A DNA stretch of 64,000 nucleotides from Afipia sp. (GTDB taxonomy: Bacteria; Pseudomonadota; Alphaproteobacteria; Rhizobiales; Xanthobacteraceae): contig JACQDM010000008.1 of assembly GCA_016201045.1 (NCBI GenBank), positions 992,001 to 1,056,000 on the forward strand. The letters run 5' to 3'. The position numbers were made by a program, and so were the translations under genes. The notes beneath the pieces were generated by a model. It ran no database searches, had not been told where the DNA came from, and saw nothing but the letters and a program-made list of their open reading frames with translations. The stretch's first letter is position 1. Each line of letters opens with the position of its first letter. Positions 19,536 through 29,434 of this stretch are shown here, in pieces.

Positions 19536-19757
19536 TTATTTCTTGATAGCGCCGGGATAGTGACGCTGCAAAACGGCCTCAGGCGTTGCGTAGGCTTCTT
19601 GCCGGTCCACGCTCCAGTATTTCAACTCATCAAGCGGAATGTGTTCGCCGCTGATAGCGCAGCGAACGTAGGAGCCGGGGGCGGTGACGCGGAAGTCGCC
19701 GTCGAGAAACTCGACTTGCGCTTCGCCGTGACCGGAGGGGCCGAACTTATTTAACAC
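19536..19757 (-). CDS. DUF2093 family small protein
   Basis: 73 residues from a GTG at 19757 with AAGGA 8 bases upstream; reading from further upstream adds an unsupported tail. The core reads FRVTAPGSYVRCAISGEHIP followed by LDELKYWSVDRQEAY, the DUF2093 pattern. It is probably a small soluble protein; the function is unknown. In Hyphomicrobiales the gene is often found near lpxK and xseA, as here. Confidence 0.87.
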   Translation of the reverse strand: MLNKFGPSGHGEAQVEFLDGDFRVTAPGSYVRCAISGEHIPLDELKYWSVDRQEAYATPEAVLQRHYPGAIKK

Positions 19758-19837
19758 CGAGTTAGTCCTTGAATGTTGCGGCGCTGGCCGCATACCTAAT
19801 ATAGGACCTTGGGTAGTCCTATGAAACCCCTGACGTC

Positions 19838-21298
19838 CTAGAACAAATCGCCTTGGACTTTCTTGGCGCCGACATCTGCTGCGCGCTTTGGCGAAGCTCT
19901 GGATCTTGCAGAATCTTTTATTGCCGTACTGTCGGCGCTGTCATCGGCTATTGCGCCGATACGGCCATCGGCCAATTCGATGTCGATATGCTGGCCTCCG
20001 AAAATGTTTGTGGCCCGATGCAGAGGTTTGCCGTCCGCATCGCGGATCAGCGCAAATCCGCGTTCCAGCACGCCCTTGTAGGAGAGAGCGTCCAGAAGCT
20101 GGGACACATACTGGAGTCTCGTCCTGCGCTGGCTGATGTGAAGGGTTACACAGCGCTGGGCGTCTGAAGCGAACCGCGCGACCTGCTCGCGCCCTCGAAC
20201 GATCTTTGCAGTTAGCGCATTCGTCGTCAGCCGGCCGCCGATAGCCGAAAGCCGCCGCTCATAGACATGCGAATTGCCGCGCAGCGCGCGCGGCAGTTGC
20301 GACGCTGCACGGTCAAGACGTTGTCGCGGAATGTTCAAAAGGTCGGCCGGTTTCGGAAGCGCACGCGCAGCACCGCGAAATTCTGTTCGGCGGTGTTCTT
20401 GACCGCGCGCCCAGCAAACGAAGGCCTGCCTCGCGAGGCCGGAAACCTCCACAGCCAATTCTGCGCGCACCGGCACCGCCATTTCAGCCGCTGCCGTTGG
20501 TGTGGGGGCGCGCTTGTCTGCCGCGAAGTCGATCAGCGTCACGTCGGTCTCGTGGCCGACTGCTGAAATCAGCGGGATCATGCTTTCCGCAGCAGCACGG
20601 ACGACAATCTCTTCGTTGAACGACCAAAGGTCTTCCAGAGAGCCGCCGCCACGCGCCACGATCAGCAAATCCGGCTTCGCAATCTTTCCGTTGTTCGGCA
20701 GTGCGTTGAATCCCTGGATCGCTGCCGCGATTTGCTCGGCTGAACCTTCACCCTGAACGCGTACCGGCCATACCAGCACGTGGCGGGGAAAGCGATCTTC
20801 CAGCCGATGCAGAATGTCCCTGATTACGGCCCCGGTCGGGGACGTCACCACGCCGATCACTTCAGGCAGCCAAGGCAGCAATTGTTTGCGTGCATCGTCG
20901 AATAGGCCTTCGGCGGCCAGCTTCTTCTTGCGCTCTTCCATCAGCGCCATCAGCGCGCCGACGCCGGCCGGCTCGATCGCCTCGATCACGATCTGGTATT
21001 TCGATGAGCCGGGGTAGGTCGTGAGTTTGCCGGTGGCGATTACCTCCAAGCCTTCCTGAGGCTTGAACTTCATCCGGCCATGAACGCCTTTCCAGATCAC
21101 CGCCTCGATCTTGGCGCTGTCGTCCTTGAGGGCGAAATAGCAATGACCGGACGAATGCGGTCCGCGATATCCGGAAATTTCCCCGCGCACGCGCACATGT
21201 TCGTAGGCGCTCTCGACCGTGCGTTTCAGCGCAGTAGACAGCTCCGACACGGTGTATTCCTGCGAATTCGGGAGAACTTCGGCGGCGGCCTTTTTCAT
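19838..21298 (-). CDS. xseA: Exodeoxyribonuclease VII large subunit
   Basis: 486 residues. With XseB it degrades single-stranded DNA and takes part in mismatch repair. The N-terminal OB fold shows [16 protein letters not shown] and [17 protein letters not shown]. The catalytic domain has [40 protein letters not shown] and [24 protein letters not shown] regions (each a well-conserved block). The C-terminal tail is Ser/Ala/Lys-rich. xseB is not adjacent. It is divergent from purD across 82 bases. Confidence 0.97.
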   Translation of the reverse strand: MKKAAAEVLPNSQEYTVSELSTALKRTVESAYEHVRVRGEISGYRGPHSSGHCYFALKDDSAKIEAVIWKGVHGRMKFKPQEGLEVIATGKLTTYPGSSKYQIVIEAIEPAGVGALMALMEERKKKLAAEGLFDDARKQLLPWLPEVIGVVTSPTGAVIRDILHRLEDRFPRHVLVWPVRVQGEGSAEQIAAAIQGFNALPNNGKIAKPDLLIVARGGGSLEDLWSFNEEIVVRAAAESMIPLISAVGHETDVTLIDFAADKRAPTPTAAAEMAVPVRAELAVEVSGLARQAFVCWARGQEHRRTEFRGAARALPKPADLLNIPRQRLDRAASQLPRALRGNSHVYERRLSAIGGRLTTNALTAKIVRGREQVARFASDAQRCVTLHISQRRTRLQYVSQLLDALSYKGVLERGFALIRDADGKPLHRATNIFGGQHIDIELADGRIGAIADDSADSTAIKDSARSRASPKRAADVGAKKVQGDLF

Positions 21299-21380
21299 CT
21301 AAATTCGAATCTGTTGCGACGATGGATCGTCATGCTAAACCCTTTTATCTGTCGCAGAAACGCCGGTTCAACCCCCATCC

Positions 21381-22667
21381 ATGAATATCCTTCTGATCGG
21401 CTCGGGCGGACGCGAACACGCACTGGCGTGGAAAATGGCGTCTTCACCGCTCCTGACGAAATTGTGGTGCGCGCCGGGGAACGCCGGCATTGCGCGCGAA
21501 GCTGAATGCGTCGCGCTGGACGTCGCTGATCACGCCGCGGTCATTCGTTTCTGCGCGCAGAACAAGATCGACCTCGTTGTCGTCGGGCCGGAGGCGCCCC
21601 TTGCCGCCGGTATTGTCGACGATCTTGCGTCGGCTGGGGTCAAAGCGTTTGGCCCCAGCAAAGCAGCATCGCAACTGGAAAGCTCGAAGGGATTCACGAA
21701 GGATCTCTGCAAGGCGAACAATATTCCGACCGCTGCCTACGAACGCTTTCGCGACGCAAACTCCGCGAAGGCCTATATCCGCAAGCAAGGCGCGCCCATC
21801 GTCGTTAAGGCTGACGGACTTGCTGCAGGGAAAGGTGTCGTCGTCGCAATGACAATTGCCGAGGCCGAGTCCGCTATCGACATGATGCTGGAGGGCGCAT
21901 TTGGTGCGGCAGGTGCGGAAGCCGTCGTCGAAGAATTTCTAGAAGGTGAGGAGGCGTCGTTCTTCGTCTTATGCGATGGCGAGCGCGGATTGCCGCTTGC
22001 GACGGCGCAGGATCACAAGCGTGCTTTCGACGGCGACAACGGACCGAACACCGGCGGGATGGGGGCATATTCACCAGCTCCCGTCATGACCGACGCAATG
22101 ATTTCGCGCGCCATGAAAGAAATTGTCGATCCGACGCTACGTGCGATGGCCGCCAAGGGAATGTCTTACAAAGGCGTACTGTTCGCCGGATTGATGATCA
22201 CGAAAGATGGACCGAAGCTGATCGAATACAACGCGCGCTTCGGTGATCCGGAAACGCAGGTTCTGATGGTCCGGCTGATGTCGGATCTGATCCCGGCGTT
22301 ACTCGCGTCGATCGACGGTCAATTGAAGAATTTCGATCTGCGTTGGTTTTCGGACCCGGCGCTCACGGTCGTGATGGCTGCCAAAGGCTATCCGGGCGAC
22401 TACGCGAAAGGCTCTCGTATCGAAGGCTTGGCGGAAGCGTCGAAGGTCGAGGGCGTTGAGATTTTCCACGCGGGCACCAAGGCAGAAGGCTCTCACATCC
22501 TCTCAAATGGCGGTCGCGTTCTGAATGTCACCGCCAGCGGCAAATCGGTCGGCGAAGCACAGCACCGCGCCTATGAGGCGGTTGGCCGCATCAAATGGCC
22601 CGAAGGTTTCTGTCGCAGCGACATCGGCTGGCAGGCGATCGCGCGGGAGAAAGGTAAAAAGGTCTGA
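21381..22667 (+). CDS. purD: Phosphoribosylamine-glycine ligase PurD
   Basis: 428 residues, full length. It makes glycinamide ribonucleotide, the second step of purine synthesis, by an ATP-grasp mechanism. Key blocks are the N-terminal [48 protein letters not shown] and [21 protein letters not shown]. The stop lies 2 bases before the hydrolase start, so purD heads a three-gene run with the hydrolase and the GNAT protein. Confidence 0.98.
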   Translation: MNILLIGSGGREHALAWKMASSPLLTKLWCAPGNAGIAREAECVALDVADHAAVIRFCAQNKIDLVVVGPEAPLAAGIVDDLASAGVKAFGPSKAASQLESSKGFTKDLCKANNIPTAAYERFRDANSAKAYIRKQGAPIVVKADGLAAGKGVVVAMTIAEAESAIDMMLEGAFGAAGAEAVVEEFLEGEEASFFVLCDGERGLPLATAQDHKRAFDGDNGPNTGGMGAYSPAPVMTDAMISRAMKEIVDPTLRAMAAKGMSYKGVLFAGLMITKDGPKLIEYNARFGDPETQVLMVRLMSDLIPALLASIDGQLKNFDLRWFSDPALTVVMAAKGYPGDYAKGSRIEGLAEASKVEGVEIFHAGTKAEGSHILSNGGRVLNVTASGKSVGEAQHRAYEAVGRIKWPEGFCRSDIGWQAIAREKGKKV

Positions 22668-22669
22668 GT

Positions 22670-23578
22670 ATGTCAGATCTCGCCGACCTTTTTCCCGGCT
22701 ACAAGTCGGAGTGGGTCAACACCAAAGGCGGGCGTATCTTTGCGCGTGTGGGCGGCAAGGGGCCGCCGCTGTTGTTGCTGCATGGATTTTCTCAGACGCA
22801 TGTCATGTGGCATCGCGTGGCCCCGAGGCTTGCGGAGAAATTCACACTCGTGATTGCCGATCTTCCAGGCTACGGCTGGTCGGATGTTCCCGACAGCGAT
22901 GCGGACCACACGACGTTTACAAAACGCGCGATGGCGCAAACCATGATTGACGCGATGGAGCAACTTGGTCACGTGCAATTCGCGCTTGCGGGTCATGATC
23001 GGGGCGGTCGCGTGTCGTATCGGCTCGCGCTTGATCATCCCGGAAGGCTCTCCAAGCTCGCGACGCTCGACATCATGCCAACCTATGACTACTGGCTGAA
23101 GATGGATCGCCAGTTTGCGCTGAAGGTTTACCATTGGCCATTCCTCGCTCAACCCGCGCCATTGCCTGAGACGTTGCTCGGCGCGAATCCCGATTTTTAT
23201 CTCAAGAACAAGCTCGCAAGCTGGTCGAAGTCCAAAACTTTGGACGTATTCGATCCCCGCGCGCTGGCGCACTATCTCGCCGCCTTTAACGATCCGCTTC
23301 GCATTCATGCGATGTGCGAGGATTATCGCGCCGGTGCGTATGCCGATTTCGAGCACGACAAGATCGACCGAGACGCTGGAAAAAAGATCACAATTCCGAT
23401 GCTCGCGCTGTGGGGCGATGCGGGGATCGCCGCGTCTGCCGCGACACCGCTCGATGTGTGGAAGACCTGGGCCACGAATGTTCGCGGTCAGCCGGTCAAT
23501 TCCGGACACTTTCTCACCGAAGAAGATCCTGATGCAACCTCCGACGCGTTGCTTGAATTCTTCGCGGAGGCTTCGTGA
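22670..23578 (+). CDS. Alpha/beta hydrolase, fluoroacetate/haloacetate dehalogenase type
   Basis: 302 residues. It closely resembles, from memory, the structurally studied fluoroacetate dehalogenase RPA1163 of Rhodopseudomonas palustris, starting at SDLADLFPG. The active-site residues fall at the same numbers: nucleophile D110 in LAGHDRGGR, carboxylate-binding R111 and R114, acid D134, halide-pocket H155 and W156 in YHWPFL, Y219 in CEDYRAG, and base H280 in SGHFL. The enzyme hydrolyses fluoroacetate to glycolate and fluoride in the cytoplasm. There is no signal peptide. Coupling to purD is probably positional only. Confidence 0.9.
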   Translation: MSDLADLFPGYKSEWVNTKGGRIFARVGGKGPPLLLLHGFSQTHVMWHRVAPRLAEKFTLVIADLPGYGWSDVPDSDADHTTFTKRAMAQTMIDAMEQLGHVQFALAGHDRGGRVSYRLALDHPGRLSKLATLDIMPTYDYWLKMDRQFALKVYHWPFLAQPAPLPETLLGANPDFYLKNKLASWSKSKTLDVFDPRALAHYLAAFNDPLRIHAMCEDYRAGAYADFEHDKIDRDAGKKITIPMLALWGDAGIAASAATPLDVWKTWATNVRGQPVNSGHFLTEEDPDATSDALLEFFAEAS

Positions 23579-24021
23579 TGCTTCGCGAGGCAAAGCGGGA
23601 GGATATCAAACGCATCGTCGAAATGTTGGCTGACGATGCACTTGCGAGCGGCCGCGAAAATCTCAAGGGCGATATGAAAGCCTATCACGCCGCGTTCGAT
23701 GCCATCGCGGCCGATCCCAACAATACCCTCTATGTGTGGGATGAGGACGGTGTAGCGATGGGATGTCTTCAGCTCACTTTCTTGCCCGGCATGTCGTATC
23801 AGGGGGGCTGGCTTGCTCAGGTCGAGGGCGTGCGCGTCGATCGGTCGATGCGCGGAGAAGGCATCGGCGAGGAAATGATGAAGGTCGTCGTCATAAAATC
23901 ACGTGAGCGCGGATGCAAATATGTTCAGCTGATGACGAACAAGCGCCGTGCGGATGCCCAGCGGTTTTACGAACGGCTCGGCTTTGAGATGTCGCATGAA
24001 GGCATGAAGTTCGCGCTTTAG
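23578..24021 (+). CDS. GNAT family N-acetyltransferase
   Basis: 147 residues from the ATG at 23578, which overlaps the hydrolase stop by one base. It has the GNAT fold: N-terminal LREAKREDIKRIVEML, then VEGVRVDRSMRGEGIGEEMM, the acetyl-CoA pyrophosphate loop (R-G-E-G-I-G), and the C-terminal AQRFYERLGFEMSHEGMKF. It transfers an acetyl group from acetyl-CoA to an amine; the substrate is not known. The stop overlaps that of the convergent tadA by 4 bases. Confidence 0.93.
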   Translation: MLREAKREDIKRIVEMLADDALASGRENLKGDMKAYHAAFDAIAADPNNTLYVWDEDGVAMGCLQLTFLPGMSYQGGWLAQVEGVRVDRSMRGEGIGEEMMKVVVIKSRERGCKYVQLMTNKRRADAQRFYERLGFEMSHEGMKFAL

Positions 24022-24464
24022 CGGCGTGCCTTAAAGAAATCCTTCAGCAGTGTCGCTGCTTCATTCTCGCCGACGGACGGATAGACTTCCGGTACATGGT
24101 GGCAGGTCGCGGACGCGAAGAAGCGAACGCCGTTGTCAACCGCGCCGCCTTTCGGATCGCTTGCACCGTAATAGAGGCGGCGAATGCGCGCGAACGAAAT
24201 CGCGGAAGCGCACATTGTACAGGGCTCGAGCGTGACGTAGAGATCGCAATCGATCAGCCGCTCACTACCAAGTGTCTTCGCGGCCTCGCGAATGGCTATC
24301 ATTTCGGCGTGGGCTGTCGGATCGAGGTCGGTCAATGTGCGATTTCCGGCCGACGCGATGACCCGCCCATCGTGGGCGATCACGCATCCGATCGGAACTT
24401 CGCCGAGCGATATGGCGATTTCGGCCTGTTTCAGGGCCAAATCCATGAAAGATCGCGTGCTCAT
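24018..24464 (-). CDS. tadA: tRNA adenosine(34) deaminase TadA
   Basis: 148 residues. It converts A34 to inosine in the anticodon of tRNA-Arg(ACG). The zinc-binding cytidine-deaminase motifs are complete: AHAE (H52, E54) and PCTMC (C82, C85). The length and the context VPIGCVIAHDGRVIA fit TadA better than guanine or cytosine deaminases. It is divergent from the pseudouridine synthase gene and convergent with the GNAT gene. Confidence 0.92.
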   Translation of the reverse strand: MSTRSFMDLALKQAEIAISLGEVPIGCVIAHDGRVIASAGNRTLTDLDPTAHAEMIAIREAAKTLGSERLIDCDLYVTLEPCTMCASAISFARIRRLYYGASDPKGGAVDNGVRFFASATCHHVPEVYPSVGENEAATLLKDFFKARR

Positions 24465-24523
24465 GCCTCGTTTCCTGCAAAGAACTCTGTTATCAGCCCG
24501 TCATTCTTTCAGCGAGATCATCC

Positions 24524-26491
24524 ATGCCCCGCGACAACGATAAAAACAACGGCCGTCCGCCGCGACGCGAGCGCGGCGAGGGCGCAGGCCGAAAGGGTGG
24601 CAGCGGTCCGCGTGGAAGCCGGCCTGAACGGTCGTCCGGTTCGCGTGATGGCGACAAGAAATTCGGAGATCGCAAATTCGGCGACAAGAAGCCCTATGCG
24701 GCGCGTGGAGCGAACGAAAAGCCCTACGGCCGGAAGCAGAAAGATTTCCGCAAGGACGGCGATCGTCTTTCGCGGCCGCACTTCGATAGGGACGAGCGGC
24801 CATCGCGCGGGGATCGGCCGGATCGCGGATCGCAAGAGAAATTCGGTTCGCGGAATCGGGATGAAGCACCGCGCCGTGATCGCGACGATTCTCGTTCCAC
24901 GCGGCGGCCGGACAGCGCGCGTTTCGAGAAACGGTCCTATTCTCCCCGTGCCGAGCGCAGCGATGCTCCGCGCCCAACCCGATTCAATCGCGAGGATCGT
25001 CCCCACCGCGACGACCGACCGACACGTCACCGTGCGCCGGATCGCGGGCCTCGCAAGGATTTCAATCGCGGTGAAAGTCGCGGCGGCGACAAGCCGTGGG
25101 AAAAACGGGAACCGTCGCGCGATCGGGCCCGCGAATTCGGCAGGCAGCGCGACGGTGGACGAGACCGTCCTCAATTTTCGAGGCCACGCCAAGACAAACC
25201 TGAGCGATCATTTGCAGACAATCGCCGTCCTCGGAATTTCGACCGACCAAGGGAAGATCGACCGGACCGCGATCGTCCGAAATTCGGCCGCCCGCGATTC
25301 GACAAGCCGCGCGATGATCGTGCGCCTCGCGGTCGCAGCGATTGGCAAGAGCACCCGAGAAGCGAGCGGCGCGATGAGCGTCCTCGCCGCGACAATGAAG
25401 ACGACAGCAAGATTTTCGCAAAACGTGCCGCCTTCGGCGGTCGCGGCGAATATCGTGAACCCAAGCCCGACTTCGACAAGCGTGTGCAGCGATCCGCGCC
25501 GCCAAAGAAAAAGTCTGGCGAGCGCATCGCCAAGATCGTTGCACGGGCGGGTATGTGTTCGCGCCGTGACGCCGAAGAATGGATCGTTCAGGGTCGCGTA
25601 GCGGTGAATGGCCGCGCCATCAATTCGCCCGCGCTTGACGTGACGTCGAACGACAGCATCACCATCGACGGCAAACCATTACCCGAGCGCGAGCGCACGC
25701 GGCTTTTTCTCTATCACAAGCCACGCGGCTTGATGACGACGCACTCAGATCCGGAAGGACGGCCCACGGTGTTCGATCGTTTGCCCGATCACCTTCCACG
25801 GCTGATTTCAATTGGCCGGCTGGATTTCAACACAGAAGGGCTTCTGTTGCTCACGAATGACGGTGGCCTGGCCCGATCGCTGGAACTGCCTGATACTGGT
25901 TGGCTGCGCCGCTATCGCGTGCGCGCTCATGGCGACGTCACGCAGGCGCAGCTAGACGAACTGAAAAAGGGTGTAGAGGTTGATGGCGTCAAATACGGCT
26001 CTATCGATGCAACTTTGGAACACGACAAATCTGCGAATGTGTGGATTGTGTTTGCAATCCGCGAAGGCAAAAACCGTGAGGTGCGGAATGTAATGGCGCA
26101 TCTTGGACTTGAAGTTAATCGTCTGATCCGAATTTCATACGGTCCGTTCCAGTTGGGCGAACTCGAAGAAGGCCAGGTCGAAGAGGTCAAGACGCGCGTG
26201 CTGCGCGAGCAGCTTGGCGAAAAGATCGTCGCCTATTCCGGGGCGCAGTTCGGTGCTCCGGTCAGGGATATGCCGGATGAAGATGGTGCGGGGCCTGCGA
26301 AGGGTCGCATCAAGCCTGCGGGCAAGCGTGCATTGATCGCCGACCGTAAGGGCCGCCGCATTCTGGTGACCCGCGCCGGAAGCGATGAAGCGCGCACGCG
26401 CAATGAGGATGAAGCGAGCGGATATGGCCCGCCGCGACGTCCAACGCGCAGTTACAAAGGCAAGCGCGATCTGAGGCCGCGAGAAGACTGA
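24524..26491 (+). CDS. RluB-type 23S rRNA pseudouridine synthase with a long disordered N-terminus
   Basis: 655 residues, about twice the usual core. Residues 1 to about 325 are low complexity, rich in Arg, Asp, Gly, Pro and Lys, with repeated RPRED, DRPD and KFGRPRFDKP-like units, and look disordered and RNA-binding. An S4 domain begins near residue 330 (ERIAKIVARAGMCSRRDAEE). The catalytic domain has LFLYHKPRGLMTTHSDPEGR and SIGRLDFNTEGLLLLTNDG (catalytic Asp near residue 435), placing it in the RsuA/RluB/RluE/RluF group, closest to RluB. The C-terminal tail is again basic. It overlaps rsmD by one base, suggesting joint expression of two rRNA modification genes. Confidence 0.93.
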   Translation: MPRDNDKNNGRPPRRERGEGAGRKGGSGPRGSRPERSSGSRDGDKKFGDRKFGDKKPYAARGANEKPYGRKQKDFRKDGDRLSRPHFDRDERPSRGDRPDRGSQEKFGSRNRDEAPRRDRDDSRSTRRPDSARFEKRSYSPRAERSDAPRPTRFNREDRPHRDDRPTRHRAPDRGPRKDFNRGESRGGDKPWEKREPSRDRAREFGRQRDGGRDRPQFSRPRQDKPERSFADNRRPRNFDRPREDRPDRDRPKFGRPRFDKPRDDRAPRGRSDWQEHPRSERRDERPRRDNEDDSKIFAKRAAFGGRGEYREPKPDFDKRVQRSAPPKKKSGERIAKIVARAGMCSRRDAEEWIVQGRVAVNGRAINSPALDVTSNDSITIDGKPLPERERTRLFLYHKPRGLMTTHSDPEGRPTVFDRLPDHLPRLISIGRLDFNTEGLLLLTNDGGLARSLELPDTGWLRRYRVRAHGDVTQAQLDELKKGVEVDGVKYGSIDATLEHDKSANVWIVFAIREGKNREVRNVMAHLGLEVNRLIRISYGPFQLGELEEGQVEEVKTRVLREQLGEKIVAYSGAQFGAPVRDMPDEDGAGPAKGRIKPAGKRALIADRKGRRILVTRAGSDEARTRNEDEASGYGPPRRPTRSYKGKRDLRPRED

Positions 26492-27045
26492 TGCGCGTTG
26501 TCGGTGGCCGTTTGAGAGGACGCGCCATTGCGTCTCCGTCTACGAAAGAAATCCGCCCGACACAGGATCGTCTGCGTGAGTCGCTTTTCAACATTTTGAT
26601 GCACGCTTACGAAAATCCGATTGAAGGAGCGCGGGTGCTGGATCTCTTTGCAGGGACGGGCGCGCTCGGAATTGAAGCTATCTCGCGAGGCGCCGAGTTT
26701 TGTCTCTTTGTCGATAACGGTGCCGAGGCGCGTGCGCTGCTCCGCAATAACGTGGAGGCACTTGGTCTTGGCGGAGCTACCAAGGTGTTTCGCCGCGACG
26801 CGACCAATCTCGGCGAGGCGTATCCGGTCGAACCGTTTTCGCTTGTGTTCCTCGATCCGCCCTATGGGCGAGGGCTGGCGGACAAGGCATTGGCGTCATT
26901 GCGCGAGGGCGGGTGGATGACCCCCGAGGCGCTTGTTGTCGCCGAAGAATCCAAAGCCTCGAATCTCGCTGTCCCTGATGGCTATATAGAAGCCGAACGC
27001 AGAACCTATGACGACACGGAGTTCGTTTTTCTCCGCCCGAAATGA
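26491..27045 (+). CDS. rsmD: 16S rRNA (guanine-966-N2)-methyltransferase RsmD
   Basis: 184 residues. It methylates G966 of 16S rRNA. The N-terminus MRVVGGRLRGRAIASP and IRPTQDRLRESLFNIL are the family signature. S-adenosylmethionine is bound by VLDLFAGTGALGIEAISRGA and the catalytic motif is LDPPYGRG. The start codon overlaps the stop of the pseudouridine synthase (TGATG). It ends 4 bases from the convergent mutL. Confidence 0.96.
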   Translation: MRVVGGRLRGRAIASPSTKEIRPTQDRLRESLFNILMHAYENPIEGARVLDLFAGTGALGIEAISRGAEFCLFVDNGAEARALLRNNVEALGLGGATKVFRRDATNLGEAYPVEPFSLVFLDPPYGRGLADKALASLREGGWMTPEALVVAEESKASNLAVPDGYIEAERRTYDDTEFVFLRPK

Positions 27046-27049
27046 CCGT

Positions 27050-28864
27050 CTATCGGCGTCCGAACAGCTTCTCAATGTCGGCTAGCTTCAGCTCGACGTA
27101 GGTCGGCCGGCCGTGATTGCATTGACCGGAGTTCGGCGTCACTTCCATCTCGCGCAGCAGCGCGTTCATTTCTTCTGGCTTGAGGATACGGCCCGCCCGA
27201 ACCGAACCGTGACAGGCCATCGTTGCCGCAACATGCATCAGCCGGCGTTCGAGCGGCAGCGCCTCATCCCACTCGGCCATATGCTCCGTAAGGTCGCGCA
27301 GAAGGGACGCGGCATCGGTCTTGCCGATCAACGACGGCGTCTCGCGCACCGCAACTGCACCGGGACCGAATGACTCGATCACAAGTCCGAATTTCTCCAG
27401 TTCCTCGGCGCGCGCGGCGAGCTTCTCGACGCTCGCTTCGTCCATTTCAACTATTTCGGGAATGAGGAGCATTTGTCGCTGTACGCCATCGCGTTCAAGC
27501 GATGCCTTGAACTTTTCGTAAACGATGCGCTCATGCGCGGCATGCTGGTCCACGACGATCAGGCCGTCGCGTGTTTGCGAGACAATGTAGGTTTCGTGAA
27601 CCTGTGTGCGTGCCGCGCCGAGCGGCTTGTCGAGGAGATCGTCCGCTGCCGTGGGGTCGAAGCGGACGTCTGCCGACGGCATACCGGCATCGAACGCCGC
27701 TTGAGCGGCTTCGCTGAATGCAGACCGAAAATCGGGCGCGGCGGAGTCGCCGAATGCGGACGGATAGGATGCGCGCCAGCCGTCTGAAGTGCGTAGGGCC
27801 GGGCTCGCCATTATTCCCGGGCGGAATGACATGATGGCTGCTCCGCCAGAATTCGCGGCTGTGCGCTTGCCTTCGCGCGCCAGACCATCCTTCAGAGCGT
27901 AGACAATCAGCGAGCGGACGAGGCTCGCGTTACGAAACCGAACCTCGATTTTGGCCGGATGCACATTGGCATCGACTTCCTGCGTATCGAGCGTCACGAA
28001 CAGCGCAACGACCGGATGTCGGTCGCGCGGCAGATAGTCGGCATAGGCAGCGCGGACGGCTCCAAGGATGAGCTTGTCACGCACCGGACGGCCGTTGACG
28101 AACAGATACTGTCCGAGTGCGTTGGCGCGGGTCAGCGATGGTGCCGCGGCAAAGCCTTCAACCAGAATGCCGTCGCGTTCGGCACGAATCTCAATAGCGT
28201 TTGCTCGGAAATCCGCGCCGAGAATATTACCAAGGCGCGTGAGCCGTCCTGCGGCACCCGGCAACGCGGCAGTCCATGTCACCGGAGGGCGTTCTTCGCC
28301 CGACAGCGAGAACGAGATGTGTTGACGCGCCATCGCCAGCCGCCGCACGACTTCGCGAACGGCTTCAGCCTCGGTGCGATCCGTCTTGAGAAATTTGAGC
28401 CGTGCCGGTGTCGCATAGAAGAGGTCTTTCACCTCGACGCGAGTGCCTGCCGTCAGCGCAGCTGGAACGATTTCAGATTTCCGTCCGGCATCGACTTCGA
28501 GCGACCACGCGTGAGCTTCGCTCGCATGGCGCGTGACTATGGTCAGACGAGAAACCGCTCCGATCGAAGGCAGCGCTTCGCCGCGAAAGCCGAGCGTGCG
28601 GATACGCAGCAAATCCTCGTCGTCAAGCTTCGAAGTTGCATGCCGATCGGCCGCGAGCGCGAGATCGGAGCACGACATTCCGACACCATCGTCGGTAATG
28701 GCGATGCGCCTTCGGCCGCCGCCGTCGGTGAAAACGTCGATGCGAGTGGCGCCGGCGTCGATGGCATTTTCGACAAGCTCCTTCACCGCGCTTGCCGGGC
28801 GCTCTACGACTTCACCTGCAGCGATGCGGTTGACGATCTGTTCTGGTAGCTGGCGGATGGTCAT
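27050..28864 (-). CDS. mutL: DNA mismatch repair protein MutL
   Basis: 604 residues from an ATG at 28864 with GGA 5 bases upstream; an in-frame extension to 28915 is less likely. MutL links MutS mismatch recognition to strand removal. The GHKL ATPase motifs are clear: the N-terminal IVNRIAAGEVVERPASAVKE segment, ELVENAIDAGAT, ITDDGVGM and LGFRGEALPSI. The C-terminal dimerisation domain contains VDQHAAHERIVYEKF and ACHGSVRAGR. The QHAAHERI block and the later conserved residues fit endonuclease-type MutL, as expected in bacteria without MutH. Confidence 0.97.
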   Translation of the reverse strand: MTIRQLPEQIVNRIAAGEVVERPASAVKELVENAIDAGATRIDVFTDGGGRRRIAITDDGVGMSCSDLALAADRHATSKLDDEDLLRIRTLGFRGEALPSIGAVSRLTIVTRHASEAHAWSLEVDAGRKSEIVPAALTAGTRVEVKDLFYATPARLKFLKTDRTEAEAVREVVRRLAMARQHISFSLSGEERPPVTWTAALPGAAGRLTRLGNILGADFRANAIEIRAERDGILVEGFAAAPSLTRANALGQYLFVNGRPVRDKLILGAVRAAYADYLPRDRHPVVALFVTLDTQEVDANVHPAKIEVRFRNASLVRSLIVYALKDGLAREGKRTAANSGGAAIMSFRPGIMASPALRTSDGWRASYPSAFGDSAAPDFRSAFSEAAQAAFDAGMPSADVRFDPTAADDLLDKPLGAARTQVHETYIVSQTRDGLIVVDQHAAHERIVYEKFKASLERDGVQRQMLLIPEIVEMDEASVEKLAARAEELEKFGLVIESFGPGAVAVRETPSLIGKTDAASLLRDLTEHMAEWDEALPLERRLMHVAATMACHGSVRAGRILKPEEMNALLREMEVTPNSGQCNHGRPTYVELKLADIEKLFGRR

Positions 28865-28959
28865 AAAATTCCGGCGATTCGCTTGGTCCGCCATTCTAGG
28901 CGATGAACCCGGCAAGACAGGGCTGGAGCGCAGTTTTGCCCGTTAATCACGGCGATGAT

Positions 28960-29382
28960 TTAGTCGTCAAATCTGGCTGATCCGCGCCTAGCCTTGATGT
29001 CACCACGGCGTTTTTTGCTGTCGAGACGGCGGGTTTTGGAGGCTTTGGTAGGCTTCGTCGCCTTGCGGACAATGGGACGAACGGCCGCCTGCCGGATCAT
29101 GTCGAACAGGCGGTTGCGGGCTTCGTCGCGATTGCGCTCGAGGCTGCGATGCTGCTGGGCGATGATGACGATCACGCCTTCCTTGGTGAGCTTGCTACCC
29201 GCCATGCGCATCAAGCGAATGGCGACGTCATTCGGCAGCGCGCGCGATCGGCGCGCATCGAAGCGTAGCTGCACGGCCGTTGCGACCTTGTTGACATTCT
29301 GCCCGCCTGGACCCGACGAACGGACGAACGATTCCTGCAATTCGGAATCGTCGATAGAGATATCGTCGGTCACGTTCGGCAT
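28960..29382 (-). CDS. arfB: Alternative ribosome-rescue hydrolase ArfB
   Basis: 140 residues. It frees stalled ribosomes by hydrolysing peptidyl-tRNA without a stop codon. The catalytic loop SSGPGGQNVNKVATAV carries the release-factor GGQ. After about residue 100 the tail is rich in Lys and Arg (KATKPTKASKTRRLDSKKRR), the part that enters the empty mRNA channel. Full-length release factors are more than twice as long, so this is not RF1 or RF2. Confidence 0.94.
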   Translation of the reverse strand: MPNVTDDISIDDSELQESFVRSSGPGGQNVNKVATAVQLRFDARRSRALPNDVAIRLMRMAGSKLTKEGVIVIIAQQHRSLERNRDEARNRLFDMIRQAAVRPIVRKATKPTKASKTRRLDSKKRRGDIKARRGSARFDD

Positions 29383-29434
29383 GGCTGGAATTTACAGCCT
29401 GCTGCCGATTCTGTCGCCCGAATTGCAGCGCTGG

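Noticed and set aside
24096-25601. A 501-codon open frame in another frame, overlapping the pseudouridine synthase N-terminus, and a 224-codon frame on the opposite strand (24518-25192)
   Set aside because: Both arise from the G+C-rich, low-complexity Arg/Asp codons of the real gene, which lack stops in several frames. They carry no family motifs or signal features.
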